Shown piece after piece: positions 1-11,009 of a DNA stretch of 64,000 bases (its first letter is position 1; every line of letters starts with the position of its first letter). Position numbers and translations under genes: made by a program. Location: assembly GCA_945643635.1 (NCBI GenBank), contig CALZFC010000001.1, forward strand, positions 7,556,001 to 7,620,000, in the 5' to 3' direction. The DNA comes from Allodiplogaster sudhausi (lineage: Eukaryota > Nematoda > Chromadorea > Rhabditida > Diplogasteridae). The notes beneath the pieces are model-generated. The model was not told the origin of the DNA, made no database searches, and worked only from the letters and a program-made list of their open reading frames with translations.

Positions 1-150
1 ACATTATCCTCAAGCCCGAAAAAATCGTACTCCTACTAACAGTATCGAGTATATATCTTAATCAACCGATAAAAAAACACGATGATAGCTTTGCTATTAC
101 TTCCCATCATAAATCATCAAACAACATTTCGTTTAACATTTAACTATAAG

Positions 151-575
151 AAATAATATAAGTAAAAAAAGCAAAAAAAAGTGAATGTCTAACCATAGCA
201 GGCGAAGTCGACTCTCGCGTCCCTTGGCGCCGGCGGACGCCTTCTCCGGCGGCTTCCTCGAAGTCGCCACTACAACGAAAACTTTAAAGTTATTCGAATA
301 TATTGGAAATTCTTTAATAAAAAGTAATCAAAAAAACATTTGTAAAACAAACAAAAAACCATAGTCAGATCGAAAGGAAACTAATACTAAGCAACAATGC
401 AAACAGTCATAATCACTGATTACATCTGATAGTGCTATCCTAGTTGGGAATCTGAGAAAACAACTATAAAAAAATGCGTACCGTGGGCGACGATGCCGTT
501 GTCGCGATCGCGCGTGCCCACCACATGGAGCGAGCAGAAGAACACAGCCAAATCTTGTCGCCCAAGAAAGACAAA
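151..575 (-). CDS. two possible exons of an unknown gene (partial)
   Basis: A GC-rich island in AT-rich DNA. On the minus strand an open segment from about 575 to 482 (reading HFKKTFVFLGRQDLAVFF and onward, hydrophobic) ends at a good donor (GTACGC). A second segment from 269 downward starts after a TTGTAG acceptor; joined across the 212 bp intron the frame stays open and gives a Lys/Ala/Pro-rich stretch (VATSRKPPEKASAGAKGRES). That segment either reads to a stop near 151 or ends at a second donor near 190. No upstream exon or start was found and I do not recognise the family. The call rests on matching splice signals, reading phase and base composition only. Confidence 0.3.
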
Positions 576-1036
576 AGTTTTTTTGAAGTGCACCAGGCAT
601 CACAGTGCATATCTCTTTAAAAAAAAACTTTTTGATACTTCCAACCGTTTTTAATGTTAATTTACCGTTATTCTATATTTATTTCGCAAAAATGATTAAA
701 TAAAAAAAAGAGATACTAAAACGGATGACTCTAAGTCCACTTTCCAAAAAAAAAATGAACTTTTAGAGTGAAGTGGACCAGACAGGTTATGATACTCACG
801 CACCATGTGCCATAAGCACCTAACTATAAGATTGCTGACATTTTATTCTTCGAACCTGGCCTTTCATGTTTATTCTGTGTTAAGAAGAAAATAAATAAAT
901 ATTAGCCGAAAATATGTTCTCAAGGTATACCTAATATGTCGTTTTTGGTTCAATAACAAAGAAACCAAACCAACATCAATTAATTCTCTGCTAACTTTGA
1001 TTATAAAGGCTTTCTACTGCCCAAGACATATTACTG
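576..1036. other. AT-rich intergenic sequence
   Basis: I see no gene here. Around 728-780 the words ACTCTAA and GTCCACTT occur together and again in inverted, permuted order, giving a weak foldback. The 1.2 kb satellite begins directly afterwards. Confidence 0.5.
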
Positions 1037-4000
1037 AAGCGCGCAAAAGTGTTTGCCCGAGCGCGACTCCGAACCTGGGTCGTTAGAAAATCTGCGTGCG
1101 ATGAAAATGCACCAAAAAGCCACAAAATTATCTCGAATATGCCTGAACTCGAATATGCCTGAACGAATTCCGACGATCAACCTATCATTCGATAGCTAAT
1201 TTTAGGCTCTATCTTATTAAAAATATGCCCCAAAAAGTGTCAGTGATAGCTAAGGTCGAAAAAGTGCCCTAAACATTCTGACCCCAAAAGTAGATCAAAA
1301 ACGTCGTTGTATGAAAACGTTTTGTATGACAAAGTTGTTCGTCTTCTCGAGAGCTACATAATCATATATAACATGTTGCCATAAGGCCAATCCCCGAGAA
1401 AAAACAGGCGCGGAAAGGGCCTCATAAAAATTCGACATTTCACGGCCCCCTCAGGGTACTTTTCCGGAATCCCAACCAAACACGAGTAGGCTCATTTCAA
1501 AGCACTCGTAAGACTGTACAATATTCTAAATGTCCCATCCCGCTCCGGTCCTAAATCTCCGAGTACTAATTTTTCAAAGGTTCGCTCCTAACAAAATGGG
1601 TTCGCCTGTTTTTGCCTCGTATCTATCGATCTAGGTACTTTCAGTAGATCAGCTATAGATCAGTCGATGCGCCGTCAAAAACTACATGATATTTTGAGAT
1701 AGTGAGCAAATACAGAGCAAAAAGGGCCAAAAAAACGGGGTAAAACTTTGGCCACGCCCACAGGAAAAACCCTCAGGCGGAATTCGCCCAATTTGTGTCC
1801 TATTAATCTTGAAGACATTCCCTATCAGCCACTATTTTTTTCCTCACCCAATTCGTCTCCATTCAAAAGATGCAAACGCTCAAAGTTGCCAACCCAGCGC
1901 AAGCGCGCGCCAAAAAGTTGCAACTTTGGCCGCTGGCGCCACCCCCAAAACAAAAATCCAAAAATCCCAAACCAATACCAAAACGTAGCCCCAATATTCA
2001 TTGACCATCCTAAAAAAACCCCACTCGAAAATCTCAACTCTACCGCCCACTACGCCGCTCCGCGCAAACCCCGGCAATAATCGACAAGCGTTTCTAAGTA
2101 CATTCTCTAACTAGCGGAGCTATGGGGGGACCTGGTTTCAGTATCTTATCCCATTATCTCCCTTGGAGTCTCCGCTATGTCCTAGCATTTTAATCTGTGC
2201 ATTGGGGGTCGAATTAAAACGCGCAAAAGGATTTGCCCGCGCGCGACTCCGAACCTGGGTCGGTATAGGATATCTGCGTGCGATGAAAATGTACCAAAAA
2301 GCCACAAAATAATTCATATCTCGAATATGCCTGAACGAATGCTGACGAACAACCTATCATTCGATAGCTAATTTTTGGCTCTATTTGAATAAAAATATGC
2401 CCCAAAAAGTGTCAGTGATAGCTAAGGTCCAAAAAGTCGCCTAACATTCTCGGACCAAAAGTAGATCAAAAACGTCGTTGTATGGAAAACTTTTGTATGA
2501 GACATTTGTTCACCTTCTCGAGAGCTACAGGATCATATATAACATGTTGCCATAAGGCCAATCCCCGAGAAGAAACAGCCGCGGAAACGGCCTCCCAAAA
2601 ATTCGACATTTCACGGCCCCCTCAGGGTACTTTCCTGGAATCCCAGCCAAACGGGAGTAGGCTCATTTCAAAGCTCTCGTAAAAGTGTTCAATATTCTGA
2701 ATGTCCCATCCCGCTCCATTCCCTAATCTCCGAGTATTGATTTTTCAAATGTTTGCTCCTAACAAAATGGGTCGGCCTGTTTTTGCCCTGTATCTATCGA
2801 TCCAGGTACTTTCAGGACATGGGCAATAGATCATTCGATGCGTTGTTAAAAACTACATGATATAAGTCGAAACAAAGAAAATCGCGGGTACAGATTTTGA
2901 AAAAGTGAGAAAAAACAGAGCAAAAAAGGGCCAAAAAACGGGTTGAAACTTTGGCCACGCCCGCTTCAAAAACCATTCGACGGAATTCGCCCAATTTGTG
3001 TCCTATTAATCTTGAAGACATGCCCTATCAGTGACTATTTTTTTCCAGCTTCCCATCTTCTCCGAAACAAAAGATACAAACGCTCAAACTCGCCAACCCA
3101 GCGCAAGCGCGCGCCGAAAAGTTGCAACTTTGACCGCTGGCGCCACCCTCAAACCCAAATCCCAAAAATCCCAAACCAATACCAAAACGTAGCCCCAATA
3201 TTCATTTACCATCCTAAAAAAACCCCACTCGAAAATCTCAACTCCCCCGCCCACCACGCCGCTCCGCGCAACCCCCGTAAATAAACCACAAGCGTTTTTA
3301 AGTATACACTCTAAGTAGCGGAGCTATGGGGGGACCTGGATTCAGTATCTTAGCCCATTATCTAACTTGGAGTCTCCGCTATGTCCTAGCATTTTAATCT
3401 GTGCATTGGGGGTCGAATTAAAACGCGCAAAAGGATTTGCCCGCGCGCGACTCCGAACCTGGGTCGGTATAGGATATCTGCGTGCGATGAAAATGTACCA
3501 AAAAGCCACAAAATAATTCATATCTCGAATATGCCTGGATGAAATGAGAAGTATCACCCACCATTCGATAGCTAATTTTAGGCTCTATCTGAATAAAAAT
3601 ATGCCCCAAAAAGTGTCAGTGATAGCTATGGTCGAAAAAGTGGCCTAAACATTCTCGGACCAAAAGTAGATCAAAAAAGCCAAAATATGAAAACGTTTTG
3701 TATGAGACATTTGTTCGCCTTTTCGAGAGCTACAGAATGATATATAACACGTTGTCATAACGCCAATCCCCGAAAAGAAACAGCCGCGGAAATGGCCTCC
3801 CAAAAATTCGACATTTCACGGCCCCCTCAGGACACTTTTTCGGAAACCCAGCCAAACGCGAGTAGGCTCATTTGAAAGCTCTCGTAAAACTGTTCAATAT
3901 TCTGAAAGTCTCATCCCGCTCGGGTTCCAAGCCACCGAGTATTGATTTTTCAAACGTTTGCTATTAACAAAATGGAACGGCCTGTTTTTGCACTGTATCT

Positions 4001-7000
4001 ATCGATCTAGGCAACTTCAGGAGATGGGCAATAGATCAGTCGATGCGCTGTCAAAAACTACATGATATAAGTCGAAACAAAGAAAATCGCGGGTACAGAT
4101 TTTGAAAAAGTGAGAAAAAACAGAGCAAAAAAGGGCCAAAAAACGGGGTTAAATTTTGGCCACGCCCACAGGAAAGACCCTCAGGCGGAATTCGCCCAAT
4201 TTGTGTCCTATTAATCTTGAAGACATTCCCTATCAGCCACTATTTTTTTCAGCTTCCCATCTTCTCCGAAACAAAAGATACAAACGTTCAAAGTCGCCAA
4301 CCCAGCGCAACCTCGCGCCGAAATGTTGCAACTTTGGCCGCCGGCGCCACCCCCAAACCCAAAACCGAAAAATCCCAAACCAATACCAAAACGTAGCCCC
4401 AATATTCATTTTCCATCCTAAAAAAACCCCACTCGAAAATCTCAACCCCCACCGCCCGCCACGCCGCTCCGCGCAAACCCAGTCAATAATCGACAAGCGT
4501 TTCTAAGTATACACTCTAACTAGCGGAGCTATGGGGGGACCTGGTTTCAGTATCTTTGCCCATTATCTCCCTTGGAGTGTGCGCTATGTCCTAGCATTTT
4601 AATCTTTGCATTGGGGGTAATGTTAAAACGCGCAAAAGAGTTTGCCCGCGCGCGACTCCGAACCTGGGTCGTTAAGAAAATCTGCGTGAGATGAAAATGC
4701 ACCAAAAAGCCACAGAATAATTCATATCTCGAATATGCCTGAACGAATACAGAAGATCAACCTATCATTCGATAGCTAATTTTAGGTTCTATTCGAATAA
4801 AAATATGCCCCAAAAAGTGTCAGTGATAGCTAAGGTCGAAAAAGTGGCCTAAACCTTCTGACCCCAAAAGTAGATCAAAAACGTCGTTGTATGAAAACGT
4901 TTTGTATGACAAAGTTGTTCGTCTTCTCGAGAGCTACAGAATCATGTATAACATGTTGCCATAAGGTCAATTCCCGAGAAAAAACAGCCGCGGAAATGGC
5001 CTTCCAAAAATTCGACATTTCACGGCCCCCTCACGACACCTTTTCCGAAACCCAGCCAAATGGGAGTAGGCTCCTTTCAAAGATCTCCAAAAACTGTTCA
5101 ATATTCTGAATGTCCCATCAGGCTCCAATCCCTAATCTCCGAGTATTGATTTTTCAAATGTTCGCTCCTAACAAAATGGGTCCGCCTGTTTTTGCCTCGT
5201 ATCTATCGATCCAGGTACTTTCAGGAGATGAGCAATAGATCAGTCGATGCGCCGTCAAAAAATACATGATATATGTCGAAACAAAGAAAATCGCGGGTAC
5301 AGATTTTGAAAAAGTGAGAAAAAACAGAGCAAAAAAGGGCCAAAAATCGGGGTAAAACTTTGGCCACGCCCCCTGGCCACCCCTGAGGCACCATCAACTA
5401 ACCAACCAGGAATCTTAATAATTAAGACATGGGCTATCGACTCATATTTTTTTCATTCACCAACTCCGCTCCGTTCAAAAGATACAAACGCTCAAAGTTG
5501 CCAACCCAGCGCAACCTCGCGCCAAAACGTTGCAGCTTTGGCCGCCGCCAAAACCAAAACCCAAAAATCCCAAACCAAAGCCATATCGTAGCCACAATAT
5601 TCATTTTCCATCCTAAAAAAACTGCACTCGGAAATCTCAACTCCCCCGCCCACAACGCCGCTCCGCGCAAACCCAGTCAATAAACCACAAGCGTTTCTAA
5701 GTATACACTCTAACTAGCGGAGCTATGGGGGGACCTGGTTTCAGTATCTTTGCCCATTATCTCCCTTGGAGTCTTCCCTATGTCCTAGCATTAAGAACTT
5801 TGCATTGGGGGTCGAATTAAAACGCGCAAAAGGGTTTGCCCGCTCCCGACTCCGAACCTGGGTCGTTAAGAAAATCTGCGTGCGATAAAATGCACCAAAA
5901 AGCCACAAAATAATTCATATCTCGAAAATGCCTAAACGAATACCGACGAACAACATATCATTCGATAGCTAATTTTTGGCTCTATTCGCTTAAAAATATG
6001 CCCCAAAACGTGTCAGTGATAGCTAAGGTCGAAAAAGTGGCCTAAACATTCTGACCCCAAAAGTAGATCAAAAATGTCGTTATATGAAAACGTTTTGTAT
6101 GAGAAAGTTGTTTGTCTTCTCGAGAGCTATCGAATGGTATATAACACTTTGTCATAACACCAACATCCGAGAAAAACCAGTCGCGGAAATGGCGTCCAAA
6201 AATTTTGAGATTTCACGGCCCCCTCAGGGTACTTTCCCGGAAACCCAGCCAAACTAGTGTAAGCTCATTTCAAAGGTCTCCAAAAACTAAACAATATTCT
6301 GAATGTCCCATCCCGCTCCATTCTCAAATCTCCGAGTATTGATTTTTCAAAGGTTCGCTCCTAACAAAATGGGTCCGCCTGTTTTTGCCTCGTATCTATC
6401 GATCTAGGTACTTTCAGTAGATCAGCTATAGATCAGTCGATGCGCCGTCAAAAACTACATGATATATTTCGAAAGCAAGAAATGCGCAGGTACAGATTTT
6501 GAGATAGTGAGCAAATACAGAGCAAAAAAGGGCCAAAAAACGGGGTAAAAGTTTGGCCACGCCCACAGGAAAGACCCTCGGGCGGAATTCGCCCAATTTG
6601 TGTCCTATTAATCTTGAAGACATTCCCTATCAGCCACTATTTTTTTCCTCACCTAATTCCTCTCCATTCAAAAGATGCAATCGCTCAAAGTGGCCAACCC
6701 AGCGCAAGCGCGCGCCGAAAAGTTGAAACTTTGGCCGCTGGCGCCGACCCTAAACCCAAAACCCAAAAATACCAAACCATAACGTAGCCCCAATATTCAT
6801 TTTCCATCCTAAAAAAACCGCACTCGAAAATCTCAACTCCCCCGCCCACCACGCCGCTCCGCGCAAACCCAGTCAATAATGGACAAGCGTTTCTAAGTAT
6901 ACTCTCTAACTAGCGGAGCTATGGGGGGACCTCGTTGCATTATCTTTGCCCATCATCTCCCTTGGAGTATGGACTATGTGCTAGCCTTTTAATCTTTGCA

Positions 7001-7064
7001 TCGGGGGTAATATTAAAACGCGCAAAAGAGTTTGCCCGCGCGCGACTTCAAACCTGCGTCGGTA
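1037..7064. repeat. ~1.2 kb tandem satellite, block I (five full units plus start of a sixth)
   Basis: The landmark GCGCAAAAG...TTTGCCCG...CGCGACTCCGAACCTGGGT recurs at about 1,038, 2,221, 3,426, 4,630, 5,824 and 7,020, so the period is 1,183-1,205 bp. Units are diverged but alignable throughout. Each carries a GGCCACGCCC box after an A-rich stretch and a 70 bp stem-loop just before the landmark: CTAGCGGAG pairs with CTCCGCTA (e.g. 2,113-2,185). The units contain open frames of 60-115 codons, but their products differ in length and start between units, so I treat them as non-coding. The last unit breaks off near 7,064, where Helitron sequence begins. The same family returns at 43,871-47,600. 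Confidence 0.9.
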
Positions 7065-7107
7065 ATTGGGCTTTAACAGTGCGAAAAGGCTCGCGAAAAG
7101 AATTGTG

Positions 7108-7190
7108 CCAGGCGGGGAACTCACCAGGCGAGAACCTGGCAATATATGCATACATGTAAACCCGTTTCGCCCCTTTAATCTCGCGACGGG
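7108..7190 (-). other. Helitron 3' terminal double hairpin
   Basis: Two stem-loops lie in tandem. The first (7,108-7,139) pairs CCAGG with CCTGG around an inner CTC/GAG stem. The second (7,161-7,190) pairs CCCGT with ACGGG around an inner CGC/GCG stem. A hairpin near the 3' end is typical of Helitrons and is thought to mark the end of rolling-circle transfer; having two is less usual. The same pair occurs at 57,712-57,792 and 57,857-57,937, and in altered form four times in 58,307-58,933. Confidence 0.75.
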
Positions 7191-7400
7191 ATTTTTTTTG
7201 GAGAATATGTAACTTCTCATTCAAACAACGCAGGTACCCGCCATTTGCTTATTTCAATTATTTCACAGCTTCCTGCTAATTAAGCAGTTAGATGTCATAT
7301 TCAAACAACGCATTTAATAAGCGCATTCTTCTTATTTATTTCCTTCTTACAAGGTATTCACAAGTATTTGCTCACGGAGCAATTAGAGTCTCGTCTTTAT

Positions 7401-10400
7401 TCAGTTCCTTTCTTCCTCATCTTGCGAATTCTCCTCCTCATCGGAAGATACAAAATACTCAAGGTCACCTTCTTCATCATCATTAAAGAAGTGAATCTCG
7501 TCAATGTCTGGCATTGCCTGTACAATATCACCGTTAACAGCGGTATTCTCGTCCGTTGTCTTGATCTCCGCTACTTCGCCATTCTGCTTTGCGGCAATCT
7601 CTTGCTGCAACTGATAAGTAAAGTCATCAAGATCTTTTTCGAGCTGTCCTTGATCAATCTCCTGAATCCCTCAAATGGGTCAACATCTGGTTCCTCAGCC
7701 AGTACAGGAGGACTGTTTGTGCTCTCACAATTGACCGTCTTGAAAAGGTCTCGATAAACAATGTTTCTGACAACGGCATGCTTCCCGTTCACTTTATCTT
7801 CCGTGATAAATTCTTTTGGTATCAATAGTTTGAGATGTGCCTCCGTTTTAACTCTCGAGATGGCCACATAGAAGTGCCCGTGAGAAAATGTCGGAGTTCT
7901 TAGATCGAGTCCCACTCTTGCCAATGTCTATCCTGGACTCTTGTTAATCGTGCAAGCAAAGCACGCCCTTATCGGGAACTGTCGTCGTGTGAATTGTACA
8001 CCATTGTTACGATCGAGATAGTTCAGCACGATTCTCGGCAGGAATACCTCTTCTGGTGGATTCACAGTCACATTTCTGCATCTCAGCAGAATGACGTTTC
8101 TGTCAGCAGAGTTTACTTTCACTGCGTTCAAGAACACAAGTTTAGTGCCATTGCACAATTTGTTCTCAATGTCAATATTCCGCAGAAGCATGACGGGTGT
8201 TTGCGGTTTCAAAACCAGCTTATGAGCAGGCATTCCATTGGGCGTCATCGCCTCCAAGGTTGAGATCAAATCTACGGGCATGCCCATATGCTCTGCTTCT
8301 TCAGGAATCTCAGTGATTCCTATAAACTCTTCTGCTTCGCCAGGTAGCAAGTTCATAATTTTCTCATTTAGTTTGAGTACTGCATCATTTCGAACTGCAA
8401 GAATTGCTCTTTTGCTCATCTCTTCACCGTTGCATCGGACTTCCTCCGGATATACGGATTCTATTAGTGCGTCTTCATCGGCGCATAGCATTCTTTCAGG
8501 TACACGAATGTGCAATCCGTCAAAGTTTGCAGTTCCTTCTCCAACTTCAGTCTGATATTTCAGAAATACTTGTTGGTCCTTGTCGACCCTCATGTTAACA
8601 GTCAGTTTGCACTGCTCAAACTTGTCGTAAACAGGTGCATTGTTCAGGGTGTAATGCAAGATCTGTCTATCCCGAGCACTGGGTATAACAGGCAAAATTT
8701 GTTTCCAATCACCACCGAGGAGTACGACACGTCCACCAAATGGCTTATCTTTCTGGTCTCTGGGCGCAGCGACCCTCATTGTTCTGTCGACAAAACTCAA
8801 GATTGCATTCGACTGCATTGGGGCCTCATCCCAAATGATGACTTCAACTTGTCTCAAGAACTGACCCTTGTCTGAGGTGATGTCAAGGTTTGTCTTGTCC
8901 AGCTCATCATATTCGAGCGGAATTAAAAAACCACTGTGAGCGGTCGTACCATTCTTCAATAGAGTTGCTGCAATGCCGGTTGAGGCAACAGGTAAAACAA
9001 CCTTTTCATGTGCAATGCACCAATTGATTATGTACTCGTAGAGGAATGTCTTTCCACAACCTCCACTTCCAGTCACAAAGAAGCAACGCTTTTCGGCACT
9101 TGTGTCAGAGATGGCAGCAATGATTTGCTCAGAAATGGCCTTCTGGCCCTCATTTAGCATTGGTTGCATTTCATTTGCTCTCTTTTCGGCTTCTCTCTTG
9201 TCTTCAGACATGAACTTTCGCTCAAGAGCTTCATTCCTTATAAGCTCAGGCAATCCAAACTGCTTGAGCGTCATGTTAGAGTGCCTTATTATCGATTGAA
9301 TGTGCCTTAGGACTCTCTGCACTTTCTCTTCTTCAGAATACTTGTGTTGCTTATCGCGGTCAAGCATGTGCTCCTTGTACTTTTCAAATAGTTCCGCAGG
9401 ACTGGGTGGCTAACAATTCATCAGAATGACGCAGAAAAGTCTCAGGAATGCACTAGGATTCGGTATAGTCTCGCTTGCAAGGTTAAGACATTCGTCCCAC
9501 TCCTTGTCATCTCTTAAAAGGCCTCTTGCCCGAGCAGACTCATCAAATGTTGCATATGTAGTGTTTCCATCTTCTGATTTAAGCAAATCAGCAAAGCAAG
9601 TGTAGCCTGTAAGGCTTCTCACCAGACAGTGTAGTCCGTAAAGTTCTCTGTTTCGAGGGTTGATTGGAGACAGATATGCAACATTACGCTCAATCTGGCA
9701 AGTACGTACATATGGCTTGTACATCTTTGCCTTCTGATCCCATCTGTATCTTTCTTCAACTTCAAGATATGTCAATTTTCTTGCATCTTCGTCACGCGTA
9801 TTAAGCTCCATGAAAGCCATGAATCTGGAGACGGCTTTCTCAGCTCTTTGTTCTCTCTGGGCAGCGGTATCATCAGCTTTGATAACCATATGTTGCTCAC
9901 CTTCCAGATGAATGTACAATGCTGTAACGCAATGAGATATACCATGCCGTGGCAGTCCAAGTCTTCAGAATGAAGCCTCAATTGAGGAAATGCTTCTCGC
10001 ATTCTGGAAAGTCTTTGTCTCGTCAAGATCAACCAATTGCCTGACTATTCCATCTTTTTTCTGGTATTCATTTCTGAGTACAATGCCATTGGCATTCATC
10101 TCTTCTTCTTCCATATCATCAATTTCCAAAGCAAGAAGGTCAACGCCCTTGAAAATGTACTTGAATATGTACTTGAATGTAGAGATACTCGTAGAGGCCT
10201 CTACATTAATGTGACAACCATACTTCATCAAGAGATATGGATTGTGTGGAAGAACATGTCGATTCGTTGAAACTCGTACATTCTTTCCTTTTGAGTAGAC
10301 AATGTTTGCTCCGTTATCTCTCCGTCTATACAACGGATAATCGTTTTCAATCATTTCTGTTTCATCGCGATAGCCTTTTGGGTAACTTTTCGCGCATAAG

Positions 10401-11008
10401 AATGCATTAGGTCGCCTCTTACGGCATGTCATATCAAGTTTACCTTCACAGGGACCATGAATCATACACTTTTTAATGAGTTCACGATGTCTCATTTTCT
10501 CCTCATAATAAGGGTCGTCCTGGGCCGGTTCTGGCGGAATCTCAGCACAGATTGTCTGGTCAATGATCTCTGGAGTGTCAACGTGACCTTTCTTAAACCA
10601 GATCAACAAGTGAATATGAGGCATTTCTCGCTGTTGATATTCAACGTTCCAGACGTTGGCAACAACTTCTCCAAGTACACCACGTTCAGTGACGTCTTTC
10701 ACAAATTCCTTTGCCTTGAGCCAAAAGATTCGGCACACATCATCGGCAATGTCATGCCATGTCATATTAGGCGAGATGAGTTTCAGAATTTCCGTAATCT
10801 CCGGCCATTCTGGATTTCCGGTAAATGTTATGAATCGAGATGGTTTGCCATATCTCTTTGAAAGTGCTACACATTGGTAGTACAGTCTTCGGAAGTATTT
10901 CGGACCTCCATAAAAGCTTTCAGGGAGTGTAACATAGTTGCCAAGTGCGTATCCCTTTTCTTCAAGCTTCATTTGAACATACTTTGCATTTGCTGACACT
11001 TTGGCCAA
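7401..11008 (-). pseudogene. Helitron Rep/PIF1-type helicase (broken by stops)
   Basis: One frame runs from 11,008 to about 7,571 and covers the catalytic core. Its first part carries the Rep HUH motif (EMPHIHLLIWF), the upstream FITFTGNPEWPEI block and the tyrosine region KYIFKYIFKG. The second part is a PIF1-like SF1 helicase with Walker A GSGGCGKT, Walker B-like IIWDEAP, a GGDWKQILPV box and the C-terminal TINKSPG and HFYVAISRV motifs. Three stops interrupt it: TGA at 9,965-9,967 where homologues have Trp (EASF-stop-RLGLPRHG), TAG at 9,410-9,412 just before PPSPAELFEKYKEH, and TAG at 7,928-7,930 in place of the Gln of TINKSxGQT. A +1 shift near 7,665 leads into an acidic tail ending at 7,401. 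Catalytic residues themselves look intact, so decay is recent or the copy is a mosaic. Confidence 0.88.
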
Positions 11009-11009
11009 C

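Noticed and set aside
1748..2080. Recurring 60-116 codon frames in the 1.2 kb satellite (KRSKLPTQRK..., NYWGY... type)
   Set aside because: Start, stop and frame differ between units and the opposite strand is also open; no sign of protein-level conservation.
7571..11008. Reassigned genetic code (TAG as Gln, TGA as Trp) to explain in-frame stops in the Helitron
   Set aside because: The stops replace different residues and both TGA and TAA/TAG act as normal stops in the host-like genes here. Frameshifts in the same element point to decay.
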